From the NCBI GenBank assembly GCA_023485205.1, contig JAMCZX010000017.1, forward strand, positions 1 through 64,000: 64,000 nucleotides of DNA, read 5' to 3'. The notes below the pieces were generated by a model. That model did no database searches. It was not told where the DNA came from and saw nothing but the letters and a program-made list of their open reading frames with translations. A program made the translations under genes and the position numbers. The DNA comes from Candidatus Omnitrophota bacterium. Its GTDB lineage: Bacteria; Ratteibacteria; UBA8468; B48-G9; DTJG01. Numbering within the stretch: position 1 is the first letter of the stretch; every line of letters starts with the position of its first letter. Of the stretch, positions 1-9,653 are shown piece after piece.

Positions 1-1
1 T

Positions 2-103
2 GAATTGGAATATTCTGTACCGAATACGTGTGAAATTAGAAGGCGAATTTTAAAAATGGATGATGAACAGCAAAGTATCTACAATCTTATTCATAAATCT
101 TAG
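2..103 (+). CDS. C-terminal fragment of an unknown protein (runs off the window edge)
   Basis: An open frame enters from the left edge and stops at TAG 101-103, giving 33 residues that end in YNLIHKS. The peptide is charged (RRRILKMDDEQQ) and would be the tail of a helical or DNA-binding-like protein, but I recognise no family. The start lies outside the window. It could be chance, because 33 open codons are weak evidence. From 104 to 310 there is no gene, only the palindromic structure listed separately and a 7-bp stem at 185-203 (AAACTTC / GAAGTTT). Confidence 0.3.
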   Translation, partial: ELEYSVPNTCEIRRRILKMDDEQQSIYNLIHKS

Positions 104-212
104 GGTGTCCCATTGCGGAAGTCGGGAAGATTATTTCTAAGGTAATGAGTTCCACCCCATTGGACTGATTAAGGTACAGAGTTAAAACTTCTCTTTGAAG
201 TTTGCAAAGCTC

Positions 213-290
213 AGGCACAGAGACATAGAGTTTTTAAAAAATATTTGTTTTTACTTTGTGCCTAAGTAGGATTGCAATCCTACTTAGGCA
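213..290. repeat. Nested palindrome with a 32-bp perfect core
   Basis: Positions 259-290 form a perfect 32-bp palindrome (half-site TGCCTAAGTAGGATTG). An outer pair AGGCACA (213-219) / TGTGCCT (257-263) overlaps its left end. There is no T-tract, so it does not look like a standard terminator, although it lies just past the stop of the minus-strand ATPase gene. It may be a small dispersed palindromic element or a bidirectional transcript-end structure. Confidence 0.6.
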
Positions 291-310
291 AGCAGTAACT
301 TTCGGGAATT

Positions 311-1501
311 TTACAGGTCCGAAGCACAGATAAAACCATCATCGGGAACAAAAGTTTTTGAAATTACATAATCTTCTTGCAGGTCCAAGATTGTTTTCAT
401 TTGCCGTAGTGTCTGTTTATCGTATTTGGTACCCGTTTCCTTAACCTCAAACCCTGTTTTTTTTTTCTTCAAAAAGAAATCCATCTCTTTGCCGTTGCGG
501 CGCTGATAATAATGAACTTCATCCAATCTTTTGAGAGCGTTGAAAACCGCGTTTTCCAGTACAACACCGGAGGAAACTTTTGAAAAACGGTGGAGGATGC
601 CCGTATCGCAGAGATAAACTTTCTTTGCGCCGCTTATTTCACGGTCAACCTTGCTGCTGAACGGCGTCACTAAATTGACAAAATAGGTTGCTTCTAAAAA
701 CGACAGGTACGAATAGATGGTTGTCCGGGTAGCGCTCAATTCTGAAGATATACGGCTGATGTTTAGTTTAGAACCGACCCGTTGCATCAGTAAAAGTATA
801 AGGTCGCGCAATAAAGCAGCATCTCTGAAATCAGACATGGAACGCACATCTTTTTCAAAATAGGACGTAAATATATCATCCAGCACTGCGTTCTTCTCCA
901 CTGTGTCTGACGCGAGTACCACCCTTGGAAACCCTCCATATAAAAGATATTCTTCATAAAACTTGATAGTCCGCTCATAAGAAACCCTGTTTTTCCGACG
1001 GTCTTTTTCCCTGAACTCCCCGGGAAATTCTTTCTCTATGCCGTTAAACCAGAGGAATTCTTCAAAACTCAATGGATACAATTCAAGTAGAACTTTTCTT
1101 CCGGCCAGACTTTCCGGGAAAAAATTCTTCAGATAAAAACTGCTGGAGCCGGTTGCGAAAAATTGCACTTCATAATGGTCAAAAATGTATTTAATGACTT
1201 TTACAATTTCCGGCATCGCTTGAATTTCATCCAGGAAGATATATGCTTTTGTTTTGTTTTCTATTCCATAGTCTTTCAAATTGGCCCAGATATTATCATA
1301 GTTTTCTTCCTGAAAAGCCTTCTGTACTATCGGGTTTTCCACATCTAAAAAAACCTTGTTTGAACTTTGTATCTCGTCAAACAACATCCTGAAAAGCGTG
1401 GTCTTGCCGACTTGGCGCATACCGGTCATAACCACGATGAATTTCTTGTCCACCCAGGTTCTAAGTTCCCCCATCAATGCACGTCTATAAAGTTTCGCCA
1501 T
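311..1501 (-). CDS. AAA family ATPase with C-terminal DUF4143 domain
   Basis: An ATPase of the ATP-binding / DUF4143 family, 396 residues from the chosen start. The N-terminal half has the P-loop GMRQVGKTT near residue 27 and a Walker B FLDEIQ. The C-terminal third carries the DUF4143 hallmark RRNGKEMDFFLKKKK, a degenerate nuclease-like fold. Start: the longest frame begins at 1528, but that codon lies in a strong promoter (1527-1555), so the ATG at 1501 (MAKLYRR) is preferred; its ribosome site is weak. These genes are widespread, usually single and often linked to mobile or defence-like DNA; their cellular role is not established. A second member lies at 14791-15936. Confidence 0.85.
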   Translation of the reverse strand: MAKLYRRALMGELRTWVDKKFIVVMTGMRQVGKTTLFRMLFDEIQSSNKVFLDVENPIVQKAFQEENYDNIWANLKDYGIENKTKAYIFLDEIQAMPEIVKVIKYIFDHYEVQFFATGSSSFYLKNFFPESLAGRKVLLELYPLSFEEFLWFNGIEKEFPGEFREKDRRKNRVSYERTIKFYEEYLLYGGFPRVVLASDTVEKNAVLDDIFTSYFEKDVRSMSDFRDAALLRDLILLLMQRVGSKLNISRISSELSATRTTIYSYLSFLEATYFVNLVTPFSSKVDREISGAKKVYLCDTGILHRFSKVSSGVVLENAVFNALKRLDEVHYYQRRNGKEMDFFLKKKKTGFEVKETGTKYDKQTLRQMKTILDLQEDYVISKTFVPDDGFICASDL

Positions 1502-1526
1502 AATAATAGTCAATTTGATTATTATC

Positions 1527-1555
1527 AATATACAATTTTATATTAATTTTGTCAA
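1527..1555 (-). promoter_or_regulatory. Sigma-70 promoter of the DUF4143 ATPase gene
   Basis: On the minus strand TTGACA (1550-1555) and TATATT (1527-1532) are separated by 17 bp. Transcription would begin near 1520, about 19 nt before the ATG at 1501. This decides the gene start against the upstream in-frame codon at 1528. Confidence 0.7.
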
Positions 1556-1763
1556 GCAATGGTAGACAATTTTAGAGTGAACACTTCTATTGCAACTTAA
1601 ATATAAAAGACCGATATTTTATCCTGTTTCTGATAAAAAACCTGACCCGGAAAAATTAAATCTCCCTGTGGCAAGCCAACAGGGAATTCTCAAATTAAAT
1701 CCCATTCTTCTTAAATTGTTCTTCGCAGCTCCTCACTATATTTCAGGTCTTTTGGACTTTTCT

Positions 1764-1793
1764 TTGTATAATTTAGAAATTTTCTGTTATAAT
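1764..1793 (+). promoter_or_regulatory. Extended -10 promoter upstream of the UroD-like gene
   Basis: TGTTATAAT with TATAAT at 1788-1793 is an extended -10; a poor -35 (TTGTAT, 1764-1769) is 18 bp upstream. A second TATAAT lies at 1767-1772. The rest of 1556-1763 shows no convincing gene; it holds a small hairpin (TCCCTGT 1663-1669 / ACAGGGA 1679-1685). Confidence 0.5.
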
Positions 1794-1839
1794 GTAGATA
1801 GATTTTAAAATGAAAAGAATAAAGGGAGATAACCTGGAA

Positions 1840-2955
1840 ATGACTAAAAAACTTACACGACGGGGGAATTTTTTCAGAATAGCAAGAAGAGAGGGTGAAG
1901 GACAATGGCAGACACTTGATTTTGCTTTTTCTCAAGGAGCAAAAAAAACATTTGAAAAATATGCAGGAAAAGGAACTGACCCTTGTGAATATTTTAATTT
2001 TGATGGACGATGGCTTGGAATTTCACCTACCAAACGACAGACCCCTGACTGGAAAAATTTATACTATAAAAATAAAGATTTACCAAAAGGCATAAATATT
2101 GACCCTGAATGGGGAATTGCATCCGCTTATCTGAAAGATACTGATGACCAGCTCAGTTTTCCTCCTCTTAAAGAGGTAAAAACAGTAGAAGAGATTAAAA
2201 ATTATCCCTGGCCCGATATAGATACTGATTATAGATGGAAGGATGTAGCCGGAAAGGTGGAAGACGTAAAAAAATCAGACCATATTGCATTTCTCGGAAC
2301 AGGAGTATCAATTTTTGAATCTGCATGGGGCATAAGAGGTTTTGAAGAATTTATGATGGATATGGCTGAAGGAAATGGTATTGCTGAATCTATATTAGAC
2401 AAAATCTATGATATTACGATAAGATGCGCCCAAAATGTAGCAAAAAGCGGTTCAGACGTTTTACAAAGCGGTTCAGACGTTGCAACCCAAAGAGGTCCGC
2501 TTATGAGTAAAAAAATGTGGCGGGATTATCTTTTTCCGATAATGAAGGACTCTATAAAAGAGGCAAAAAAAATAAAGCCTGACATTCTTGTTATATATCA
2601 CTCCTGTGGTAATGTTATGGATTTGGTGGAGGGATTTATTGAAGCGGGTATTGACATACTTAATCCGTTGCAGCCGGAAGCAATGGATATCTTTGAATTA
2701 AAAAGAAGATATGGAGACGTTTTAACGTTTCACGGTGGAATAGGCGTTCAGAGCGTCTTACCGTTTGGGACACCCCAGCAGGTAAGAGACATTACAAGAA
2801 AAACCATAGATATTATGGGAAAAGGAGGGGGGTATCTTTGCAGTGCATCCCATAATATCAGACCGGAAACACCATGGGAAAACGTGATGGCATTCGTGGA
2901 AACTGTCCGTGAGTATGGAAAACCACCCCCATTAGAACACAAAACAGATGATTAA
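1840..2955 (+). CDS. Uroporphyrinogen decarboxylase superfamily protein (corrinoid/CoM methyltransferase-like)
   Basis: A UroD-fold TIM barrel of 371 residues. Start: the ATG at 1840 is preferred over 1810 because AGGGAGAT lies about 10 nt upstream. The C-terminal half has YHSCGNVMDLVEGFIEAG, with the H-x-C pair that in MtaA/CmuA-type members binds zinc for thiol methylation, then HGGIGVQSVLPFGTPQQV, then LCSASHN with a third Cys. The ring-decarboxylating UroD substrate residues are not obvious, so heme synthesis is unlikely and methyl transfer to or from a corrinoid is the better guess. A 17-bp direct repeat near 2443-2480 duplicates the residues SGSDV. A membrane protein follows on the same strand. 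Substrate unknown. Confidence 0.8.
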   Translation: MTKKLTRRGNFFRIARREGEGQWQTLDFAFSQGAKKTFEKYAGKGTDPCEYFNFDGRWLGISPTKRQTPDWKNLYYKNKDLPKGINIDPEWGIASAYLKDTDDQLSFPPLKEVKTVEEIKNYPWPDIDTDYRWKDVAGKVEDVKKSDHIAFLGTGVSIFESAWGIRGFEEFMMDMAEGNGIAESILDKIYDITIRCAQNVAKSGSDVLQSGSDVATQRGPLMSKKMWRDYLFPIMKDSIKEAKKIKPDILVIYHSCGNVMDLVEGFIEAGIDILNPLQPEAMDIFELKRRYGDVLTFHGGIGVQSVLPFGTPQQVRDITRKTIDIMGKGGGYLCSASHNIRPETPWENVMAFVETVREYGKPPPLEHKTDD

Positions 2956-3071
2956 CTCTTATTATAATTGGTATAAAAAATTATTTCAATCATTCAAGTC
3001 AATATTTTATAAAATATATATTTGACTATTTATCTTTTATGTGGTAAAAAATATAGAATTTTACGGATATT

Positions 3072-5012
3072 ATGAAAATCAATAAAAAGTTTCCACTGTG
3101 GGCATTATTCCTGGGATGTATTCTTTCAGCAGGCATAAGTTTTATCCAGGCGCGGGCACTTAATGGAATGGCAGCGGATTTTATAACAGGCAGTGCATTT
3201 CTTGGTCTTTTTATCATTGTGCTGATATTAAACCCTGTCCTTATGACAGTAAGAAAAACATGGTCATTATCCTCTTCTGAGATGCTTCTTATTTTTATAA
3301 TGGGGGCTGCTGCCTGTGTTCTTCCATCATGGGGGCTGATGGGCGGGTTTATTCCAATCATCGCGGGACTTAGTTATTATGCAACGTCTGAAAACAGGTG
3401 GACAGAAATTATCCTTCCACACATAAAAAAATATTTTATCCCCACAAACTCCCGGGCAATAAACCAGTATTTCACAGGTGTTCCCAATGGTGCTCATTAC
3501 AGTTATCTCCCATGGGTAAAACCCCTGATTGTATGGTTTTTGTTTCTGATGGCTTTTTATTTTCTTTCCATGTGTATAGCGGTTATATTAAGGAAACAAT
3601 GGGAGGAAAATGAACAGCTGATGTTTCCCCTTGCAATGCTGCCGGTAGACATGACAAAGATGCATGAAAACAGCAGGCTTCCAATTATTTTTAAAAACAA
3701 ATTATTCTGGACAGGATTTGCCATTACTTTCATAATTACAAGTTTCACGGCTATTCCTTCTTATTTTCCGTTTTTCCCGAATTTTATTCTCGGGAAAGGG
3801 ATTCCAATCTTTCGTAATACAACCATGCTTGTGTTTGTTTTAAGCTGGCCCATACTTGGTTTTGCATATCTTGTTAATTTGAATATCTCTTTTTCTCTTT
3901 TTTTCTTCCAGTTTCTCTCAAAAATAGAGACAGGCTGGTTTAACATAACAGGTTTTTCAATCCCTGGCCAGGGTGGAATATTTGCAGCCAGTTCTCCCAT
4001 GGTAGCCTTCCAGGGGGCGGGCGCCACAATCGTATTTTTTATATATCTTGTATGGCAGGCAAGAAAACACATCGGGGACGTTTTCAGAAAAGCATTCGGG
4101 GGTGGGAGTAAAAACATAGATGATTCTCCGGAGATGCTTTCTTACAGGACGTCTGTTTTGGGCGGGATAATTTCAATACTGATAATGGAAATATTTTTCC
4201 ATCTTATGGGAATGCCGCTCATTTTAAGTTTTGTATATCTGTTCTATCTTCTTGCGACGTTTGTGGTTTTAAACAGGGTTATATGCCAGGCAGGACTTGG
4301 TTTTGCAAGAAGCCAGTGTGACCCGCCCGGGTTTTCAGCATCCGTCCTTCCATCTAATTACGTAGGACATTCCGGATACATAGGACTTGGATTACAGTAT
4401 CCATATGCAGGGGATATAAGGACAACAGTTATGACATCCACCCAGACAGGCTTGAAAATAAATAAAGAAGCAGGAATAAACCCGAGATTTCTTTTCTGGG
4501 GGATTGTAATTGCAGTTATAATTGCCTACTTTGTAGCGGCCTTTTCCAATATTCAGAATGGATATTTGCATGGGGAGTTGAATGTCAGAGAGGCGTGGTT
4601 TTCCCAGGATTTTCCACAGCTTGTCGGACAGTTTATGGCAAACAAGATAAATAGTCCGCCAACCAAAGAGATAATTTTAAGCAGGTACTGGTTTATGGGG
4701 ATCGGGGCCGTAATAATGAGTGTTTTAATATTCTTTCAGAATAGTTTTTTATGGTGGCCCCTGCATTATATAGGATTTCCGATTTCTGACAGTTATATTA
4801 TTGACAGGGGATGGTTCTCAATTTTTCTTGCATGGATGATAAAGTTTCTTGTCCTGAAGTATGGCGGCGTCCAGGTTTACCGCAGGTCAATACCCATTTT
4901 TTATGGCATAATATTAGGGTCTGTCGTGGCAACCGGGGCATGGATGGGAGTCGGATACGTATATCACATTGTAACCGGTCAGACTGTTACTTCTCCATAC
5001 TTTGGCATTTGA
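3072..5012 (+). CDS. Polytopic membrane protein, DUF6785/DUF6784 type
   Basis: A 646-residue membrane protein with roughly 14 hydrophobic segments across its whole length and no signal peptide beyond the first segment (LWALFLGCILSAGISFI). The N-terminal region (SSSEMLLIFIMGAAACVLPSW) and the C-terminal YGGVQVYRRSIPIFYGIILG match what I know of DUF6785/DUF6784 proteins, which resemble oligopeptide-transporter-like permeases and are common in PVC and candidate-phylum genomes. The substrate is unknown. It lies 116 bp after the UroD-like gene and may share its transcript. It converges on the GH20-like gene with only 26 bp between the stops and no clear terminator. Confidence 0.65.
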   Translation: MKINKKFPLWALFLGCILSAGISFIQARALNGMAADFITGSAFLGLFIIVLILNPVLMTVRKTWSLSSSEMLLIFIMGAAACVLPSWGLMGGFIPIIAGLSYYATSENRWTEIILPHIKKYFIPTNSRAINQYFTGVPNGAHYSYLPWVKPLIVWFLFLMAFYFLSMCIAVILRKQWEENEQLMFPLAMLPVDMTKMHENSRLPIIFKNKLFWTGFAITFIITSFTAIPSYFPFFPNFILGKGIPIFRNTTMLVFVLSWPILGFAYLVNLNISFSLFFFQFLSKIETGWFNITGFSIPGQGGIFAASSPMVAFQGAGATIVFFIYLVWQARKHIGDVFRKAFGGGSKNIDDSPEMLSYRTSVLGGIISILIMEIFFHLMGMPLILSFVYLFYLLATFVVLNRVICQAGLGFARSQCDPPGFSASVLPSNYVGHSGYIGLGLQYPYAGDIRTTVMTSTQTGLKINKEAGINPRFLFWGIVIAVIIAYFVAAFSNIQNGYLHGELNVREAWFSQDFPQLVGQFMANKINSPPTKEIILSRYWFMGIGAVIMSVLIFFQNSFLWWPLHYIGFPISDSYIIDRGWFSIFLAWMIKFLVLKYGGVQVYRRSIPIFYGIILGSVVATGAWMGVGYVYHIVTGQTVTSPYFGI

Positions 5013-5038
5013 TAATGAAAAAAACAATAAAACAACAT

Positions 5039-6877
5039 TCATTTCACCGGTTTCATTTCAATCACTATGCTGTGTTTTATTTCTTTAAATTCATTCCATT
5101 TGAATCCAATTTTTGTATCTCTTAGCCCAAGATAAGTCCATCTTAAATTATCAATTAACAGGTCTACCTGATTTTCAACAATTCCCTGTGTTTCTTTTAT
5201 ACTGTATGGCACAAATACATCTCCATTTTTATCAATTATTTTAAGATAAGATATTCCCTGTCCACCGTAACCTGAAACCTCTATCTTAATATCCGGAACC
5301 TCACCATCCATGTTAAAAGGGAAGAAAAATGAGTAATAGCTTAGTTCCGGGTATGGAGGTTTTAAGGTTAAACCTTCACATATTTTTTTAAAATTACGGT
5401 TTTTATCAAAGATAGATATAGAAAGATTTGGCATAGCATAAATATCCGGTAGAAAAAACCGTAAAAATAAAAAATAATCACTTTTTCTCTTTTGTTCTAA
5501 GCATTCTAAAATTTCATTTTTTAACCTGTTGTAATGATTACTGATTTGTTCCGGTATGTTTTTTCTGTGTATACTCCATTTTTCCAGTTTTTCATTTTTT
5601 ATCTTATCAATTTCTGATATTAAATTTTTAAAAATCTTTTCATTGGATAAAAATAAATTTTCATATAGTGCTTTTCTTAATTCAAATCTTAAAATAAATT
5701 CCTTTAAATTCAGTTTTATATTTTCAACTATTTCATTTTTCCCTGTATCTTTTATTAACGTACTGAGAAGTTTTGCCGTCCTGTAATTTTCCTCCTCCAA
5801 TGGTTCAATCTCTCCGGTTATATAACCCGGCGAAAATCTATAATCCTGGAAGGAAAAATAATAATATCTTTTTAAAGACTCTGTCAAAACATCTTCTTTT
5901 CCTGTCAGTTCTTCAAGTACAAGACCTAATTCATTGTCAATGTCAAACTTATTTACGTCCCTGCAATTCCATAATTTACCGGTAAATGCAATAACAGGAA
6001 AATTATCAAACTGGAATTTTGTTGACCTCTCCCAGTTTGTTATAAGCCCGCCAAGCGGATTATATTTTTGTGCATATTTTGTAAAACTGCAGATATTGGG
6101 AATCAACACGTCTCTCGGGCAGAAAACATACCTGAAGCCTGTTTTTTCATATTTCTTAAATACGTCCTCTTTTTCATAGTTTGTAAAATGACTGTGAGGG
6201 GAATAAACAAAATAATCATAATCCCACGTACACATTATTATATCTTTTGGAGTTTTTTCAAGGGCTTGTGGATACATTTCAAACATATCATCCCACATCA
6301 TCATTTTTTTCTTAAGTTTTTTTACGATAATTTCATGGGTTTTTTCAATATGCATAGCAAATATATCTGATTGTGTTTCACCTTTTTTTATTCTTTCCTT
6401 ACATAAGGAACAGAATCCTATGTCCCAGACCTCGTCATTTCCTACATGAAAATATTCTGATGGAAACATTTGTGAAACTTCAGTAAAATATTTTTCAAAA
6501 AAACAGTATGTCTCATTAACAGACGGACAAACATTACTGAAAGAATCACTGAATCTTCCTTTTATGTATTCCCTGAGCTCTGCCAATTTCTGCAATCGCG
6601 GGAATTTCAGAAAGTGTTCTGTATGCCCGAAATTTGAGATTATAGGAATAATATCTATACCACTTTTTACAGCATATTGAACGATTTCTTCAATATCCCC
6701 GGGTTTATAGCTTTCTTTATCAGACGTATAAGGAAATGTTTCTGTCTTTATTCTTCCTTCAAGATAAAGAAAAAGTGTATTTAACCCGTATTTTTTTATG
6801 AAATCAATGAAAAACTTAATGAAAGAAACTGTCTCTTTCTGTCTTGCAAGGTCAAGCTGAACAGCTTTTATTTTCAT
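5039..6877 (-). CDS. GH20-like (beta-N-acetylhexosaminidase superfamily) protein
   Basis: A 612-residue protein without signal peptide, so probably cytoplasmic. Residues 1-320 look like a TIM barrel. FHVGNDEVW at about 143-151 matches the GH20 catalytic Asp-Glu pair (D148, E149), where the Asp orients the substrate acetamido group and the Glu is the acid. GFCSLCKERIKKG just after it gives a Cys pair. The C-terminal 280 residues are helical then beta-rich and match no family I can name. It is the last gene of the lysS-murJ-amidohydrolase transcript, 18 bp after its neighbour. It could trim amino sugars in envelope recycling, but this is inference. Confidence 0.65.
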   Translation of the reverse strand: MKIKAVQLDLARQKETVSFIKFFIDFIKKYGLNTLFLYLEGRIKTETFPYTSDKESYKPGDIEEIVQYAVKSGIDIIPIISNFGHTEHFLKFPRLQKLAELREYIKGRFSDSFSNVCPSVNETYCFFEKYFTEVSQMFPSEYFHVGNDEVWDIGFCSLCKERIKKGETQSDIFAMHIEKTHEIIVKKLKKKMMMWDDMFEMYPQALEKTPKDIIMCTWDYDYFVYSPHSHFTNYEKEDVFKKYEKTGFRYVFCPRDVLIPNICSFTKYAQKYNPLGGLITNWERSTKFQFDNFPVIAFTGKLWNCRDVNKFDIDNELGLVLEELTGKEDVLTESLKRYYYFSFQDYRFSPGYITGEIEPLEEENYRTAKLLSTLIKDTGKNEIVENIKLNLKEFILRFELRKALYENLFLSNEKIFKNLISEIDKIKNEKLEKWSIHRKNIPEQISNHYNRLKNEILECLEQKRKSDYFLFLRFFLPDIYAMPNLSISIFDKNRNFKKICEGLTLKPPYPELSYYSFFFPFNMDGEVPDIKIEVSGYGGQGISYLKIIDKNGDVFVPYSIKETQGIVENQVDLLIDNLRWTYLGLRDTKIGFKWNEFKEIKHSIVIEMKPVK

Positions 6878-6895
6878 CCGTCTCCTCCAATCCTT

Positions 6896-8128
6896 TCAGA
6901 CTCCATTGAAAATTCTTTCAGGGGCATTCCAGAATATTTCTTCAATCAGTGAGGGAACTTGTTTATCTTTCAGCCATCCCTGTTTTACTTTTTCATCCAA
7001 AACTATCTCCGTACATTTTTTTGCAAGAGATAATTTCCCATATACCCACTCAGCATTATATGCATCTGAAAAAAATGCGGTTGTTTTCCCGGCAGGCAGA
7101 AATTCAAGCCGGTCAGAAAGAATTTTTATAATCTGGTTTGGAAACATTGTATGAAGCCAGGTGCCTGACACGCTTACATTTGGAAGAAGTCTTGCTAAAT
7201 TATCTATCTCCCTTGACCTGCAACTACTTGAAACCAGTATGTTAAATTTTATTCCGGGAAATTCCATAAAAAGATTATGGTATGAAAAAATAATGTCTGA
7301 ATTCACCATGTCAAATATTCTGCCGGGCCAGTTTATACCTGAAGCAGTGTGTGCCCCTATAATCATCTGAACTACCACATTAGAGTTTTTTTCTTTCAGG
7401 CATTCCAGGATATTTTTGAACTGATAACATCCAATAGCAGAGTTCATTTCAGGGTTCCTGTCATCTTTAATTGCCCGTTCAATCTCCTTTTCACTTACGT
7501 CCCTGTATGGATAACGGCCAAGCCAGCACATGAAAGATACCACACCATGGTTTAGCGATGTTTCAATTGTTTTTCTTACATACTGACTTATGTCTTTAGG
7601 AGTAATAGCCTGTTTTCCAATCTGATTTTTCAAGTCCCCTGATACGGGCTTATTTATGCCAAGTCCAAAATTGAATTTTTCACAGACTCTTTTAAATTTC
7701 ACAAGAGAATCCGGCTCTTGAAAATCCCGGCTATATTCAGTTGAGGTGAATAATTTTTCTGTCCTGCAATATTCTTTCAATATTCTCCATGGCCATAATG
7801 GGTCTTTATATTTTATTCTTATCTTTTCCTCAAATTTTTCAATACTTCCCGACTCAAGGTCATCAAGAGATAATCCATATATGTCCTTCAGAATTTTATC
7901 AGCCATCCAGTAGCTGGACGTATTTCTTATTCCTGGCAGATATTCAAGAATAAGCTCAAACCATTCTGCATCCTGGATATCCGTCCTGAATTTTCCAGGG
8001 GCTAATCCAAGAGTAAGCATTTCTGAGAATAAAAAGTGATAGCCAACAATGTTTCTAAGTCTTCCTGCGCCAAGATTTTCCGGGTTTAAATGCGTATGAA
8101 CATCACATACTTTCTCTAATTTTATCAT
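6896..8128 (-). CDS. Amidohydrolase superfamily protein, glucuronate-isomerase-like
   Basis: A metal-dependent TIM-barrel protein of 410 residues. The N-terminal DVHTHLNP (about 9-16) is the H-x-H metal motif, followed by a stretch resembling the UxaC (uronate isomerase) N-terminus. FFSDAYNAEWVYGKL near the C-terminus supplies the metal-binding Asp (SDAYN) in the place where UxaC has a conserved Asp. Its first codons overlap the end of murJ by 26 bp, so translation is probably coupled. No other uronate-pathway gene is nearby, so the substrate may be a different sugar acid or amide; the family call is firmer than the reaction. Confidence 0.6.
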   Translation of the reverse strand: MIKLEKVCDVHTHLNPENLGAGRLRNIVGYHFLFSEMLTLGLAPGKFRTDIQDAEWFELILEYLPGIRNTSSYWMADKILKDIYGLSLDDLESGSIEKFEEKIRIKYKDPLWPWRILKEYCRTEKLFTSTEYSRDFQEPDSLVKFKRVCEKFNFGLGINKPVSGDLKNQIGKQAITPKDISQYVRKTIETSLNHGVVSFMCWLGRYPYRDVSEKEIERAIKDDRNPEMNSAIGCYQFKNILECLKEKNSNVVVQMIIGAHTASGINWPGRIFDMVNSDIIFSYHNLFMEFPGIKFNILVSSSCRSREIDNLARLLPNVSVSGTWLHTMFPNQIIKILSDRLEFLPAGKTTAFFSDAYNAEWVYGKLSLAKKCTEIVLDEKVKQGWLKDKQVPSLIEEIFWNAPERIFNGV

Positions 8129-9653
8129 CTCTATTCCCCCTTTTTTTCCAGCCTTCAGCCTCAGGTAATTTTAAAATAAAAGATAAACCTATGTACAACA
8201 AAAATCCAAGAACGAGTCCTATAATAATATTTTTATCCGGGCCTAAATTAAAAAATCTTTTCACGAGCCAAAGAAGTATACCCCATAACAGGGAAACTGC
8301 CAAAATTCTTAAAAAGCTTTTGGTTATGTACTTCCATGAAAATATGTTGAATTTTTTATTTAATATATACCCAAGAAAAAGAAAATTTTCAAGCCCCACA
8401 AAAGACGTGGAAAGGGCTATCCCCCCCTGTGAAAGAAACTGCATAAGCACATAATCCAGGACCGCATTCGTTGCTATGCTTATAAGTCCTATTTTTACAG
8501 GCGTCCGGGTATCATTAAAAGCATAAAAGGTATTTGTAAGAACCATTGCGGCGCCATAGAAAACAATTCCAAGACTAAAGAATAAAAGAGCAAAAGCAGT
8601 AATCTGGACAGAATATCCATTAAATGCTCCATGTTTAAAGAAAAGTGTTATCAGACTGTTCCTGTAAAGAGCTAACCATATACTTGAAGGAATCATAAGG
8701 AAAAAAATCTGGGATACGCCATGTTCCATATTTTCCCGGACAAGGTGGACATTCTTTTTTATTGCATCCTTTGAAAGCTGGGGCAGAAGAATAGTAGCCA
8801 TAGATACACTAAAAACCCCAAGTGGCAGCTGGTATATTCTTGTCGCATACCATAATGCCGATACCATACCGGGCTTCAGGAAATTGGCAAAGGAATAGTC
8901 CACAAGAAGGTTTATGGGACCTACTGAAACACCTATAATTATCGGGGTAAAGAGAAACAGCATTTTTTTTAATGCCGGGTGGCCCCAATCAAAATCTAAT
9001 TTGGGAAAGCCCTGGTATTTGACCACTTTTGGGAACTGAAAAAGGAATTGGCCTATACCTCCAAGAATAACTCCAATAATCAGTCCGTATATTTTTGCAT
9101 CAAAAGTTTTAAAAAAAGGGACAAAAACAAAAAGAGATAAAATCCACCAGCCATCAAAGATAACAGGACTTAACCCTGGCACAAGGAAATGATTGTATGA
9201 ATTCAGGATACCCATACACCATGCTGCTAAAGAAACGAATATAAGATACGGGAATGTAAATTTCAGCAATTCAAAAATTTCATCTACTTTTGGTGAAAAC
9301 AGGTGGGAATGCACAACAGAAAAACTTAAAACAATGAAAATCACATAAAGAGTTATGGTGGATACGAGAAAAAAAGTAAAAACCTTGGAGGATATTTTTT
9401 TTACTTCCCCTTTCTTTTCAGGGTCTGTCAGGTATTCAGTCAAAACAGGTATAAAAGCAGTACTTAGTGCTCCTTCTGCAAGAAGTCCCCTGAAAAAATT
9501 TGGTATCATAAAAGCAAGAAGAAAGGAGTCGTATATACCTGTTGTTCCAAAATAATTTGCCGTTGCTATTTCCCTGAAAAGTCCAAAGATTCTGCATAAA
9601 ATCGTAGCGCCTGTAAGAATAAAAAAAGATTTTCTTATACTCTTAAAGCTCAT
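8103..9653 (-). CDS. murJ: Lipid II flippase MurJ
   Basis: A MATE/MOP-superfamily membrane protein of 516 residues with about 14 hydrophobic segments, the normal size for MurJ. The N-terminus SFFILTGATILCRIFGLFREI and FFRGLLAEGALSTAFIPVL are characteristic of MviN/MurJ, including the charged residues lining the central cavity. It flips undecaprenyl-linked peptidoglycan precursor across the inner membrane. Its start overlaps the lysS stop by 4 bp (ATGA), so the two are translationally coupled. Confidence 0.93.
   Translation of the reverse strand: MSFKSIRKSFFILTGATILCRIFGLFREIATANYFGTTGIYDSFLLAFMIPNFFRGLLAEGALSTAFIPVLTEYLTDPEKKGEVKKISSKVFTFFLVSTITLYVIFIVLSFSVVHSHLFSPKVDEIFELLKFTFPYLIFVSLAAWCMGILNSYNHFLVPGLSPVIFDGWWILSLFVFVPFFKTFDAKIYGLIIGVILGGIGQFLFQFPKVVKYQGFPKLDFDWGHPALKKMLFLFTPIIIGVSVGPINLLVDYSFANFLKPGMVSALWYATRIYQLPLGVFSVSMATILLPQLSKDAIKKNVHLVRENMEHGVSQIFFLMIPSSIWLALYRNSLITLFFKHGAFNGYSVQITAFALLFFSLGIVFYGAAMVLTNTFYAFNDTRTPVKIGLISIATNAVLDYVLMQFLSQGGIALSTSFVGLENFLFLGYILNKKFNIFSWKYITKSFLRILAVSLLWGILLWLVKRFFNLGPDKNIIIGLVLGFLLYIGLSFILKLPEAEGWKKRGNRDDKIRESM

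Noticed and set aside
1590..1808. 72-residue plus-strand open frame before the UroD-like gene
   Set aside because: No ribosome site, low-complexity hydrophobic tail, and it overlaps the promoter of the next gene.
2443..2480. 17-bp direct repeat inside the UroD-like gene as a mobile or CRISPR-like feature
   Set aside because: Only two copies, in frame, duplicating a few residues; a local slippage duplication is enough.
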